DNA from: JAPSGM01 sp963777045
Lineage (GTDB): Bacteria > Chloroflexota > Limnocylindria > QHBO01
Length of the DNA: 64,000 nt
Direction: 5' to 3'
Assembly (NCBI GenBank): GCA_963777045.1
Contig: CAVZPD010000027.1
Location: forward strand, 1 to 64,000
Each line of letters starts with the position of its first letter. Position 1 is the first letter of the stretch. Of this stretch, positions 53,642 through 61,306 are shown in pieces. The translations under genes and the position numbers were made by a program. The notes under the pieces are model-generated. The model worked only from the letters and a program-made list of their open reading frames with translations. It was not told the origin of the DNA and made no database searches.

Positions 53642-54664
53642 CTATTGCGCCGTCTCCCAGTGGGTCGTGGACCGCTGTCCGTCCGGAAGCGGCAGGCTCG
53701 CGGCTTCCGCCTCCACGGCCTCGATCTCGTCGCGCGAGAGGCGGCGCCACGGCGCTATCAGGACCCTCCCCTTTGCCCGCCGCCAGGTGCCCGCGATCTC
53801 GCCGCCGGCCAGTACCGCCCCCGGCCAGACGCGCGACGTCCAGAGCTCCGCGCGCCGTGCGGCGTCAGGTACGAGCAGCTCGCGGTCGTCGCCCCAGAGC
53901 AGGTAGTAGGGGTCGCCGCTCGGAAGGAGCCGGGCAATCGCAGGTGACGAGGTCTCACGGAACAGCGGCTCGTCCTCGGCGAGAATCTGCGCCTCGCCCT
54001 GTGGCGTTCGCACGGTGACGAGCGACGGCCGCAGGGCCTCGAACGCGGCAATCGCCGCCTGCGCCTCGAGCCCGCCCCACCGCACGAATGAGTCGACCGT
54101 GGACGGTCCGAGCGAGTGCAGGTAGCGTCGCACGAGCTCGCGCAGCGCCTTGCCGGGCGTGAGATCGGAGCGAGGAACGGTCCAGACGACTGGCTGGCGG
54201 GCACCGGCCCATCGGATCAGGACGCTTCCTGTCAGTGCCGCGTAGCGGAGGCTGTTCCGATGCACGCCCAGCGCCTCACCGATCGGATCGATGGGGAGGC
54301 GCCGCCCTCCGAGATGCTCGTGCAGGCGCGCTGCGAGGACTTCGGCGCGCTGCCGAAGTCGGCCCTGCTCGGGGAGCCGGCCGAGCGTGAACGGCAGGTG
54401 ATCCCCCGCCGGGACGACGTAGACGACGTAGCGCGGGCCCCAGACCTGGACGAGCGCCGGATCCTCCCAGGCGTCGGGTACAACGCCTTCAACACGGGCG
54501 TGGAGGGCATGCAGCGCCGAACGCGGGACACTGTCCTGGAGGCCTGGCGCTGCCGCGCGGCGAAGCGAGTCCGGCCCCGCAGGCAGACGCCGGTCCAGGT
54601 ACTGGGCCCGCTGCCGATGGGCCAGGATCTGCTCCCGCGTCAGCTCGAGCCTGGGCTGCGCCAT
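53642..54664 (-). CDS. winged-helix DNA-binding protein (AlkZ/DUF1006-like)
   Basis: 340 residues. The pattern HRQRAQYLDRRLP, DSVPRSALHALHARVEG, VWGPRYVVYVVP and the terminal RVLIAPWRRLSRDEIEAVEAEA matches the winged-helix family that includes the crosslink glycosylase AlkZ. Whether the catalytic QxQ motif is present is unclear; I do not see it plainly. Last gene of a four-gene operon with VOC proteins. Confidence 0.78.
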   Translation of the reverse strand: MAQPRLELTREQILAHRQRAQYLDRRLPAGPDSLRRAAAPGLQDSVPRSALHALHARVEGVVPDAWEDPALVQVWGPRYVVYVVPAGDHLPFTLGRLPEQGRLRQRAEVLAARLHEHLGGRRLPIDPIGEALGVHRNSLRYAALTGSVLIRWAGARQPVVWTVPRSDLTPGKALRELVRRYLHSLGPSTVDSFVRWGGLEAQAAIAAFEALRPSLVTVRTPQGEAQILAEDEPLFRETSSPAIARLLPSGDPYYLLWGDDRELLVPDAARRAELWTSRVWPGAVLAGGEIAGTWRRAKGRVLIAPWRRLSRDEIEAVEAEAASLPLPDGQRSTTHWETAQ

Positions 54665-54669
54665 CGGCC

Positions 54670-55338
54670 TCAATCGCCCTCGTGCGCATCCTTCGGGGCC
54701 GCCCCATCGGGCCAGGAGGCGATGTCCACCTTGTTCCCGGCACGGTCCGACAGCGTCCACCACGCCGGCGCCTCGGAGTCGTCGACGATCCGCCCACCCG
54801 CGGCCAACGCCGCCGCCAGCCGTGCCTCCGCGTGCTCGCGGGCGACCGACACGTCGACGTGCATCGCGTGCCGCAGCGGCTTCTCCGGGTTGAGGTCCTG
54901 CATCCAGACCGTCGACCCCTGGCCCAGGGGGTCGATGCCGTTGTCGTCGGCGATCGGGTCGTAACCAAGTACCGCACGCCAGAAGCCGATGTCGAGCTCG
55001 TCGGGCTTTGCCGCGATCGCCAGCTGGACCTCCTGCGCGGCGGCCCGGTCGGCAGGTGCGCCGTGCTTGCGCACCACCGCAGACACCGCCCGCGCCAGCT
55101 CGACGTGCTCCGGCTCGATGGCCCACATCTCGCGCGTCAGACGGACGGTGAGGCGGTCGGCAGCTACTGTGAAGGTCGTGCGCGGCAGCAGGCCCGGAAG
55201 GGCCGCGACGGCCGCGACCAGTCGGGCCGCCTCGAGGTGTGACCCAACGCGAAACACGGCAGTCGGGCCGCCGTGCAATACCACCCAGTCATCTACCCCT
55301 TCTGCGGAGAGGAACTCCCGCCAACCCTGTTCGCTCAT
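54670..55338 (-). CDS. pterin dehydratase-like domain fused to a VOC domain
   Basis: 222 residues. Residues 1-95 resemble pterin-4a-carbinolamine dehydratase (LSAEGVDDWVVLHGG, ALPGLLPRTTFTVAADRLTVRL). Residues about 110-215 are a VOC/glyoxalase domain (DIGFWRAVLGYDP, HVDVSVAREHAEARLAAALAAGGRIVDDSEAPAWWTLSDRAGNKVDI). Start overlaps the previous VOC gene by 4 nt. Function of the fusion is unknown. Confidence 0.78.
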   Translation of the reverse strand: MSEQGWREFLSAEGVDDWVVLHGGPTAVFRVGSHLEAARLVAAVAALPGLLPRTTFTVAADRLTVRLTREMWAIEPEHVELARAVSAVVRKHGAPADRAAAQEVQLAIAAKPDELDIGFWRAVLGYDPIADDNGIDPLGQGSTVWMQDLNPEKPLRHAMHVDVSVAREHAEARLAAALAAGGRIVDDSEAPAWWTLSDRAGNKVDIASWPDGAAPKDAHEGD

Positions 55339-55715
55339 GACCGATCGAGTTCCTCGGGCTCGCCCATCGGCGACATCAGCTGGAAGTAGTTGTCGTCCGG
55401 GTCGGCGAGGGTCGCGATCCAGGCGTCTGGATACTCCTCGAAGTTGTACGGCTCACGGATCACGATCGCGCCGGCCGCCTTCATCCGCTCGAACTCGCCC
55501 CGTACATCGGCGGTCTCCAGGTTCCAGATGAGCCGGCCCGGGGCCGAGTTCTCACCGTGCACCTCGCTGTGCGCGCCGACGCTCACCCACCCGGAGCCGA
55601 TCTGCCAGGTGGTGTAGCCGCCATCGGCCATGGCCGGCTCGCCGAACAGGCGCCCGTAGTACTCGACCAGGCGTTCGGGCTGCTCCGAGCCGATGAGGAT
55701 GCTGTTGAAGTCCAT
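55335..55715 (-). CDS. VOC (glyoxalase/bleomycin resistance) family protein
   Basis: 126 residues with the paired beta-alpha-beta-beta-beta pattern: ILIGSEQPERLVEYYGRLFGEP, VSVGAHSEVHG and ADPDDNYFQLM. AGGAGG precedes the ATG. Second gene of the VOC operon. Substrate unknown. Confidence 0.85.
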   Translation of the reverse strand: MDFNSILIGSEQPERLVEYYGRLFGEPAMADGGYTTWQIGSGWVSVGAHSEVHGENSAPGRLIWNLETADVRGEFERMKAAGAIVIREPYNFEEYPDAWIATLADPDDNYFQLMSPMGEPEELDRS

Positions 55716-55724
55716 CTCGTCCTC

Positions 55725-56213
55725 CTAGGCGGCGTCGGCCGCGCGCTCCAGTTCGGCGATGTCGATCTTGCCCATCTTCAGCATGGCCTCCATGGTCCGG
55801 CGGGCACGCTCTGGGTCAGGATCGCCCATCAGCTCATTGAGGCGCTGCGGGGTGATCTGCCAGGAGAGGCCGTAGCGATCCTTGAGCCAGCCGCAGGGAC
55901 CCGGTTCGCCGCCATCCGCGGTGAGGGCGTCCCAGAGACGGTCCGTCTCGGCCTGGTCCTCGGTCTCGATCACGAACGAGACGGACTCGTCGAACTTGAA
56001 GCCCTGCGGGCCGCCGGCGAGGAGCATGAAGCGCTGGCCACCCAGCGTCAGGTCGACCGTCAGCACGCTTCCCGCCGGGCCGCTGGGCGAGTCCGCCGCC
56101 GAGCGCGACACGTTCTCGATGCGACTGTCTGGCAGCAGGCTCGCGTAGAACTCGGCCGCTTCCTCCGCGTCCTTATCGAACCAGAGGCATGGATAGGGCT
56201 TTGCCGTGGCCAT
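55725..56213 (-). CDS. PhnB-like VOC protein
   Basis: 162 residues. CLWFDKDAEEAAEFYASLLPDSRI, GQRFMLLAGGPQGFKFDESVSFVIE, CGWLKDRYGLSWQITP and the tail RRTMEAMLKMGKIDIAELERA are characteristic of the PhnB/3-demethylubiquinone-methyltransferase-like VOC family. First gene of the operon, divergent from the ArsR operon. Confidence 0.88.
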   Translation of the reverse strand: MATAKPYPCLWFDKDAEEAAEFYASLLPDSRIENVSRSAADSPSGPAGSVLTVDLTLGGQRFMLLAGGPQGFKFDESVSFVIETEDQAETDRLWDALTADGGEPGPCGWLKDRYGLSWQITPQRLNELMGDPDPERARRTMEAMLKMGKIDIAELERAADAA

Positions 56214-56239
56214 CTCTCGCGTTCTCCCGTTGGCTGTTC

Positions 56240-56273
56240 TTGACAGGACGCATCATACAACCCTATGGTTGTA
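56240..56273 (+). promoter_or_regulatory. ArsR-operon promoter with palindromic operator
   Basis: A perfect -35 TTGACA (56240-56245) and a -10 TATGGT (56264-56269), with an 18-nt spacer. The palindrome TACAACC-CTAT-GGTTGTA (56256-56273) covers the -10, so the bound repressor would block RNA polymerase. Transcription would start at about 56276, next to ATG 56277. Autoregulation by the ArsR-type protein is likely. Confidence 0.75.
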
Positions 56274-56276
56274 CCA

Positions 56277-56612
56277 ATGCAAGCCCTCCCCGACCATGAC
56301 CGCATCTTCGGCGCGCTGGCCGACGCCACCCGGCGTGACATCGTGCGCCGCGCCATCGACGCGCGGGAGGGCGTCGCCGAGCTGGCCGGCCACTATGCCA
56401 TGAGCTTCGCGGCGGTGCAGAAGCACGTCGCGATCCTCGAGCGGGCCGGCCTGGTCACGAAGCAACGGATCGGCCGCCGCAAGGTCGTCCGCACAAACCT
56501 CGAGGGGCTCCGCACGGCGCGGCGGCTGCTCGACCAGTACGAGGAGCTCTGGCGCGGGCGGATCGACCGCATGACCGGGCTCATCACCGAGACGCAGGAG
56601 ACAGACCGATGA
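56277..56612 (+). CDS. ArsR-family winged-helix repressor
   Basis: 111 residues. IFGALADATRRDIVRRAIDAREGVAELAGHYAMSFAAVQKHVAILERAGLVTKQRIGRRKVV is the SdpR/ArsR winged helix; no metal-binding Cys. The start is ATG 56277: the earlier ATG at 56265 falls inside the operator and -10. Such regulators next to SRPBCC proteins are a common pairing. Confidence 0.92.
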   Translation: MQALPDHDRIFGALADATRRDIVRRAIDAREGVAELAGHYAMSFAAVQKHVAILERAGLVTKQRIGRRKVVRTNLEGLRTARRLLDQYEELWRGRIDRMTGLITETQETDR

Positions 56613-57106
56613 CCGTTACCGCCGTCCGCAAGGATCCGGCATCCCGCACCATGGTCCTGGAGGCCGAGTTCGCTGCGTCGGCGCAGCGCGTCTGGCAGCT
56701 CTGGGCCGATCCGCGCCAGCTGGAGCGCTGGTGGGGTCCGCCGACCTACCCCGCCACGTTCACCGCGCACGACCTGCGCGTCGGCGGGCGGACCGCCTAC
56801 CACATGACCGGGCCGGAGGGCGACCAGCCACGGGGCTACTGGGAGATCGATGAGGTCGAGCCACCCAATCGGCTCGTCTTTCGCGACGGGTTTGCCAACG
56901 AGGACGGATCGCCGAACACCGAGTTCCCGGAGAGCATCGCTCGGGTGAGCATCCAGGAGGTCGGCGAGGGGAAGACCCGGATGTCGATCGAGAGCATCTT
57001 TCCGAGCACCGAGGCGATGGAACAGCTCCTGGCCATGGGCATGGAAGAGGGCCTGCAGCAGGCCGTCGGCCAGATCGACGCGATCCTGGCGGAGGACGCA
57101 GGATGA
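56609..57106 (+). CDS. SRPBCC/AHSA1-domain protein
   Basis: 165 residues. FAASAQRVWQLWADPRQLERWWGPPTYP and DLRVGGRTAYHMTGPEG mark the AHA1/START-like ligand-binding fold. ATGA overlap with arsR. It probably binds or processes a small hydrophobic molecule; function unknown. Confidence 0.9.
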   Translation: MTVTAVRKDPASRTMVLEAEFAASAQRVWQLWADPRQLERWWGPPTYPATFTAHDLRVGGRTAYHMTGPEGDQPRGYWEIDEVEPPNRLVFRDGFANEDGSPNTEFPESIARVSIQEVGEGKTRMSIESIFPSTEAMEQLLAMGMEEGLQQAVGQIDAILAEDAG

Positions 57107-57978
57107 GCACGGCGATCGTGCCGGCGACGCGGACGCTCGAGGTTTCCGGGGCGACGCTCACCTACGACGTCAGGAGCAATGGGCAGCACAGCGAGCCGCC
57201 CCTGCTGCTCATCGGTTCGCCGATGGGCGCGGCCGGGTTCACCACCCTGGCCGGTCACTTCCCGGATCGGACCGTCGTCACCTACGACCCGCGAGGCGTG
57301 GAGCGGAGCACGAAGGCCGATCCATCGGCGCCGTCCACGCCCGACGAGCACGCCGACGACCTGCATCGGCTCATCCGGGCCGTTGGCGCCCCGGTGGACC
57401 TGTTCGCCAGCAGCGGTGGCGCGGTGAATGCCCTCGTGCTGGTTGCCCGGCATCCCGGGGACGTTCGGATCCTGGTGGCCCACGAACCGCCGGCGGTGAG
57501 CTACCTGCCCGATGCGGATGCTGCAGCGAAGGCATCGCATTCCGTGCACGAGACCTACATGCGCGAGGGCTTCGGCGCGGGTATGGCGCGCTTCATCGCC
57601 CTGGTCAGCCACGATGGCGAGATCCCCGGCGACTGGCCCGATGGGCCGGCGCCGGATCCGGCCATGTTCGGCCTGCCCATCGCGGACGACGGCTCGCGCG
57701 ACGACCCGCTGCTGGGTCAGAACATGGGGTCGAGCCCGGTCCAGGCCTTCGATTTCGACGCCCTCCGCGCGGCGCCAACGAGCGTCATCGTCGCGGTGGG
57801 TGCGGAGTCAGGACAGACGCTCTCGGCACGGACCGCGTTCGCGGTTGCCGAGCGGCTTGGCACGGCGGCGGTGGTCTTCCCGTCCAACCATGGCGGCTTC
57901 CTGGGCGGCGAGTACGGCCAGGCGGGCAAGCCGGACGCCTTCGCCGCGAAGCTGCGCCAGGTCCTCGAATCGGGGTGA
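57103..57978 (+). CDS. alpha/beta hydrolase
   Basis: 291 residues. LLLIGSPMGAAGF (oxyanion region), TYDPRGVERS, and nucleophile elbow LFASSGGAVNAL (ASSGG in place of the usual GxSxG, so Ser is one position from the norm), with His in PSNHGGFLGG. ATGA overlap upstream. Substrate unknown. Confidence 0.85.
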   Translation: MSTAIVPATRTLEVSGATLTYDVRSNGQHSEPPLLLIGSPMGAAGFTTLAGHFPDRTVVTYDPRGVERSTKADPSAPSTPDEHADDLHRLIRAVGAPVDLFASSGGAVNALVLVARHPGDVRILVAHEPPAVSYLPDADAAAKASHSVHETYMREGFGAGMARFIALVSHDGEIPGDWPDGPAPDPAMFGLPIADDGSRDDPLLGQNMGSSPVQAFDFDALRAAPTSVIVAVGAESGQTLSARTAFAVAERLGTAAVVFPSNHGGFLGGEYGQAGKPDAFAAKLRQVLESG

Positions 57979-58844
57979 CCGAACCGATGCGAACCCTCGA
58001 CGTCACCGTGGCCGATGGGCGCACGCTCCACGCCTACGATCGGTCCCCCGCGGGCAGCGAGGAGCGCCTGGTGGTGGTCTGGCACCATGGCACGCCGAAC
58101 ATCGGCCTACCGCCGGAGCCGCTCTTCCCGGCGTCGGACCGGCTCGGGATTCGCTGGGTCTCCTACGACCGGCCCGGCTACGGGGGCTCGGACCCGAATC
58201 CCGGCCGCGACGTGGCATCCGCGGCCGGCGACGTGGAGGTCCTGGCAGATGCCCTGCGCATCGAGCGGTTCGCGGTGATGGGCCATTCGGGTGGTGGACC
58301 GCATGCGCTCGCCGCCGCGGCGCTGCTGCCGGACCGCGTCAGCGGCGCGGTGATCGGCGCCAGCCTGGCACCCTACGGCACCCACGGGCTCGAATGGTTC
58401 GCCGGGATGGCCCCGTCCAGCGAAGCCGCTCTTCGAGCAGCCACCCGCGGCCGCGATGCCAAGGAGGCGTACGAGGCGCAGGCGGCAGCGGGCGAGCCGG
58501 GATTCGTCCCTGCCGACTGGGCCGCGCTGGAGGGCGAGTGGTCCTGGTTCGGCAGGGTCGTCGGACCGGCGTTGCGCGACGGTCCGGCCCCCGTGGTGGA
58601 CGACGACCTCGCCTACGTCGCCCCATGGGGCTTCGATCCGGGGACGATATCCGTGCCCACCCTGCTGCTGGCCGGTACTGAGGATCACGTCGTGCCGCCG
58701 GCCCACAGCACGTGGCTGGCAGAGCGGATTCCCGGCGCCGAACTGTGGTCCAGGGGCGGCGAGGGCCACGTTTCAGTGCTGCGTCACGCGGCCGATGCAC
58801 TGGCCTGGCTGAGCGACGCGACCGCGGGGTCGCAGCGGCGCTAG
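57975..58844 (+). CDS. alpha/beta hydrolase
   Basis: 289 residues from GTG 57975, overlapping the previous stop. VVVWHHGTPN, SYDRPGYGGSDP, nucleophile GHSGGG in FAVMGHSGGGPHALA, acid in LAGTEDHVVPPAH and His in GGEGHVSVL. Triad complete. Last gene of arsR-SRPBCC-hydrolase-hydrolase. Confidence 0.9.
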   Translation: MTEPMRTLDVTVADGRTLHAYDRSPAGSEERLVVVWHHGTPNIGLPPEPLFPASDRLGIRWVSYDRPGYGGSDPNPGRDVASAAGDVEVLADALRIERFAVMGHSGGGPHALAAAALLPDRVSGAVIGASLAPYGTHGLEWFAGMAPSSEAALRAATRGRDAKEAYEAQAAAGEPGFVPADWAALEGEWSWFGRVVGPALRDGPAPVVDDDLAYVAPWGFDPGTISVPTLLLAGTEDHVVPPAHSTWLAERIPGAELWSRGGEGHVSVLRHAADALAWLSDATAGSQRR

Positions 58845-59425
58845 CCTGGGGGCGAGGAGGTGCTCTCGCGGACCCTGGCCGCTCGAGGGCGGCTGACGCG
58901 GCGCCAGGCCCTGCTCGGGAGGTCCCTCGCGATGACCAACGGCATGGCGGCCCAGGCCAGCACCAGGTAGTCCCAGCGGAACGGCCGGCTGACCCCGAGC
59001 ACCGCTTCGATCTGCTGGACCGTCTCCGGCCAGAGTGCCAGGCCGGCGAGGAGCGCGACGGCCAGGACGGCCATCCCCGCTCGCCTGTCGGCGGGCCCCA
59101 GCAGCAGGATGAGCGGGAGCGTGACCCACTTCACGCCCGTCGCCAGGCCCCAGATCGCGCCTGCAGGACGGCCGGGCCGCGCCACGCCCCAGAAGAGCGC
59201 GACGGTGATGGGGAGCGTCAGGTTGCCGGTATCCAGGTTGATCCCGATGGGGATCGCCAGCGAGGCAAGCGCGAGGGCTGTCGTGCGCGGGGCGCGGCGC
59301 GCGGCCCACGCCGCGGAGAGCGTGAACGCGACAACCGTTGCGGCGCGCCACAGCGGCAGCGCGATCTCCCACGGCACGAGCGCCCACGGCACGAAGAGCG
59401 GCAGCGCGTCCGCGTACGCCACCAC
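58841..59425 (-). pseudogene. C-terminal half of a GT87/DUF2029-like membrane glycosyltransferase
   Basis: About 195 residues with multiple helices matching the C-terminal half of GT87-family proteins (LPLFVPWALVPWEIALPLW, INLDTGNLTLPITVALFW, GAIWGLATGVKWVTLPLILLL). The N-terminal half, with the usual catalytic Asp, is missing and not found in other frames. Likely a decayed remnant. Its stop overlaps the convergent hydrolase stop. Confidence 0.5.
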
Positions 59426-59563
59426 TGCTCCTGCCTCATGCCGCGGTTTTCGTTGCCGGATTCGTGCCGTTCTCGGCGTGCCGAACTCGTTGGTGGCACG
59501 GCTCTCGCATGCGCTTCCCGCTATCGGCCGGCGTGCAGCCGGTCCCGAGGGAGCGAGGTGGTC

Positions 59564-59758
59564 ATGGAACGGCAGCCGGAGGACGAGACATTCGAGCGGC
59601 TGCTGGTGCTGCGCCGCTCCTATCCCCTTCGCAGCGACTACGACCGGCGGGCGATCCTGAGCGTGGTCGCAACGATCGACTACGGCGAGTGGCGCATGCG
59701 GTTGGCGCGGGTCAGCGAGCTGCGGCACGGCGTATGGATGGCCCGCGGCGGGACCTGA
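59564..59758 (+). CDS. small hypothetical protein (64 aa)
   Basis: 64 residues, rich in Arg and Glu (RQPEDETFERLLVLRRSYPLRSDYDRR), with a GAGG ribosome site 5 nt before ATG 59564. No family recognised. Confidence 0.45.
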   Translation: MERQPEDETFERLLVLRRSYPLRSDYDRRAILSVVATIDYGEWRMRLARVSELRHGVWMARGGT

Positions 59759-59927
59759 ATCGGAACCGGGCCGCATGGTCCTATCGGGCCATACCGGTCC
59801 TGGCGATGGCAACGCAGACTCGGCGCGTGACCGCCGAATCGATCGTCATCGGCTCCCCGACCGTGTCCGCAAGCTCGATACCGCTCGCCAGCATCCTCGC
59901 CCCTGCCGCGACGGCGAAGGCGTGACG

Positions 59928-61286
59928 ATGGCGCGCAGGTCGACGTTGCGTCGTCCCGGGAAGGCCTCGCCGTCGGAGTCGCGCGACGTGCTGGTGTTCG
60001 ACCGCGATGCCGCTGCCGTGCGGCTGGCGGGCGGTCACGGGCGTGGCGCCGGCTGGGCCGGGCTGGTCGAAACGCAGCTGTCCGAGGAGCCGGTCGTCCG
60101 ACGCGCCATCCGCGGCGGCTTCCCGGTTCGCGTCAAGGGCGATGATCCGAGCCGCATCATCGGGCCGTACTGGAGCAGGCACGCCGCGATCATTCCGCTC
60201 GGCGATGAGCACCTGGTGGTGTTCGGCGACGCCGAGCCGATCCGGCTCTCCGACGGCGAGCTGCGACGCCTGGCCACCGAGGCAGTTGCGGAAATCGGCG
60301 GCATCCCGACTGCGAAGCTCCTGGCCGATGAGCTGGAGGTCGTGGACGCCATCCGTCAGCTCATGGACTACCACCCCGAGTCGCTGCGCGAGACCGCGCG
60401 CCACATCGCGGACGTGGCCGCGGCCACCCTCTCCTGTGACTTCGCTGCCGTCCTCGTTCGCGGTGCGAGTGGACCGATGGTCCAGCTCAGCGGCGCAGAA
60501 CAGGAAGCCTGTGATGACCCGAAGCTGTGCCTGGAACTGCAGCGCATCGCGGCGCGCCTGGACGGTGCGCCTCTCCTCGAGCAGGACGTGCGGGAGCGCG
60601 GACGCCTTGGACGTGGCGGGGGCCTGGTGTCGCGCTACGCGCTCGGCATCGGCTCCGGTCGAAATCGCGGTCTGCTGCTGGTGGGGCACGCCGGCAAGCA
60701 CGCGCGTGGCTTCACCCAGTTGTGCCAGCGCGTTGGTCGATCCCTCGCCGATGCCGCCGAGGTGCTGCTCGCCCAGGCGGCGGCGCGCGAGGAGCTCAGC
60801 GCGGAGCGCGATCGGTTCGCCAGGGAGGCCCGTACCGACGACCTGACCGGACTCGGCAATCGGATCGCCTGGAGCGAGGCCATGGAGGCCGAGCGGCGAC
60901 GGCGCGCTCGCTACCGGCGCCCGGTGGCGATCATGTCGGTCGACGTGGACCGCCTCAAGGAGGTCAATGACCGCTTCGGACACGAAGCCGGAGATGAGCT
61001 GCTTCGTGCGGCGGCAACGATCCTGCGGCGGGCCGTCCGGGAAACGGACATGGTGGCGCGCATCGGTGGCGACGAGTTCGGCGTGCTGTTGCCGGAGACC
61101 GGCAGCGAGGTCGTCGAATCGGTCGTGCAACGGATCCACGAGGCCTGCGACACCTGGCGGGGAGCGAACGGCGAGCTGCGCCTCTCGCTCTCCGTGGGTT
61201 GGGCGGCGCCGGAGCCCTTTGGGGACCTGACCGAGGCGCTGCGTCTCGCAGACAGCAGGATGTACGCGGCGAAGCGATCCGGCTGA
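59928..61286 (+). CDS. diguanylate cyclase with GAF-like sensor domain
   Basis: 452 residues. An unrecognised N-terminus (about 1-140), a GAF-like domain (about 150-290), a coiled coil (AAAREELSAERDRFAREAR) and a GGDEF domain: ARTDDLTGLGNRIAW, SVDVDRLKEVNDRFGHEAGDELL and MVARIGGDEFGVLLPE. The inhibitory I-site RxxD (RETD) lies five residues before GGDEF. It should make cyclic di-GMP with product feedback. Confidence 0.9.
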   Translation: MARRSTLRRPGKASPSESRDVLVFDRDAAAVRLAGGHGRGAGWAGLVETQLSEEPVVRRAIRGGFPVRVKGDDPSRIIGPYWSRHAAIIPLGDEHLVVFGDAEPIRLSDGELRRLATEAVAEIGGIPTAKLLADELEVVDAIRQLMDYHPESLRETARHIADVAAATLSCDFAAVLVRGASGPMVQLSGAEQEACDDPKLCLELQRIAARLDGAPLLEQDVRERGRLGRGGGLVSRYALGIGSGRNRGLLLVGHAGKHARGFTQLCQRVGRSLADAAEVLLAQAAAREELSAERDRFAREARTDDLTGLGNRIAWSEAMEAERRRRARYRRPVAIMSVDVDRLKEVNDRFGHEAGDELLRAAATILRRAVRETDMVARIGGDEFGVLLPETGSEVVESVVQRIHEACDTWRGANGELRLSLSVGWAAPEPFGDLTEALRLADSRMYAAKRSG

Positions 61287-61306
61287 GCAAGGGCTAGCAT
61301 GCCGTG

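Noticed and set aside
56265..56276. An earlier ATG for the ArsR-type gene
   Set aside because: It lies inside the operator and -10; transcription cannot begin before it.
59775..59927. An earlier start for the diguanylate cyclase
   Set aside because: ATG 59928 has a GAAGG site 7 nt upstream and the extra 51 residues are low-complexity.
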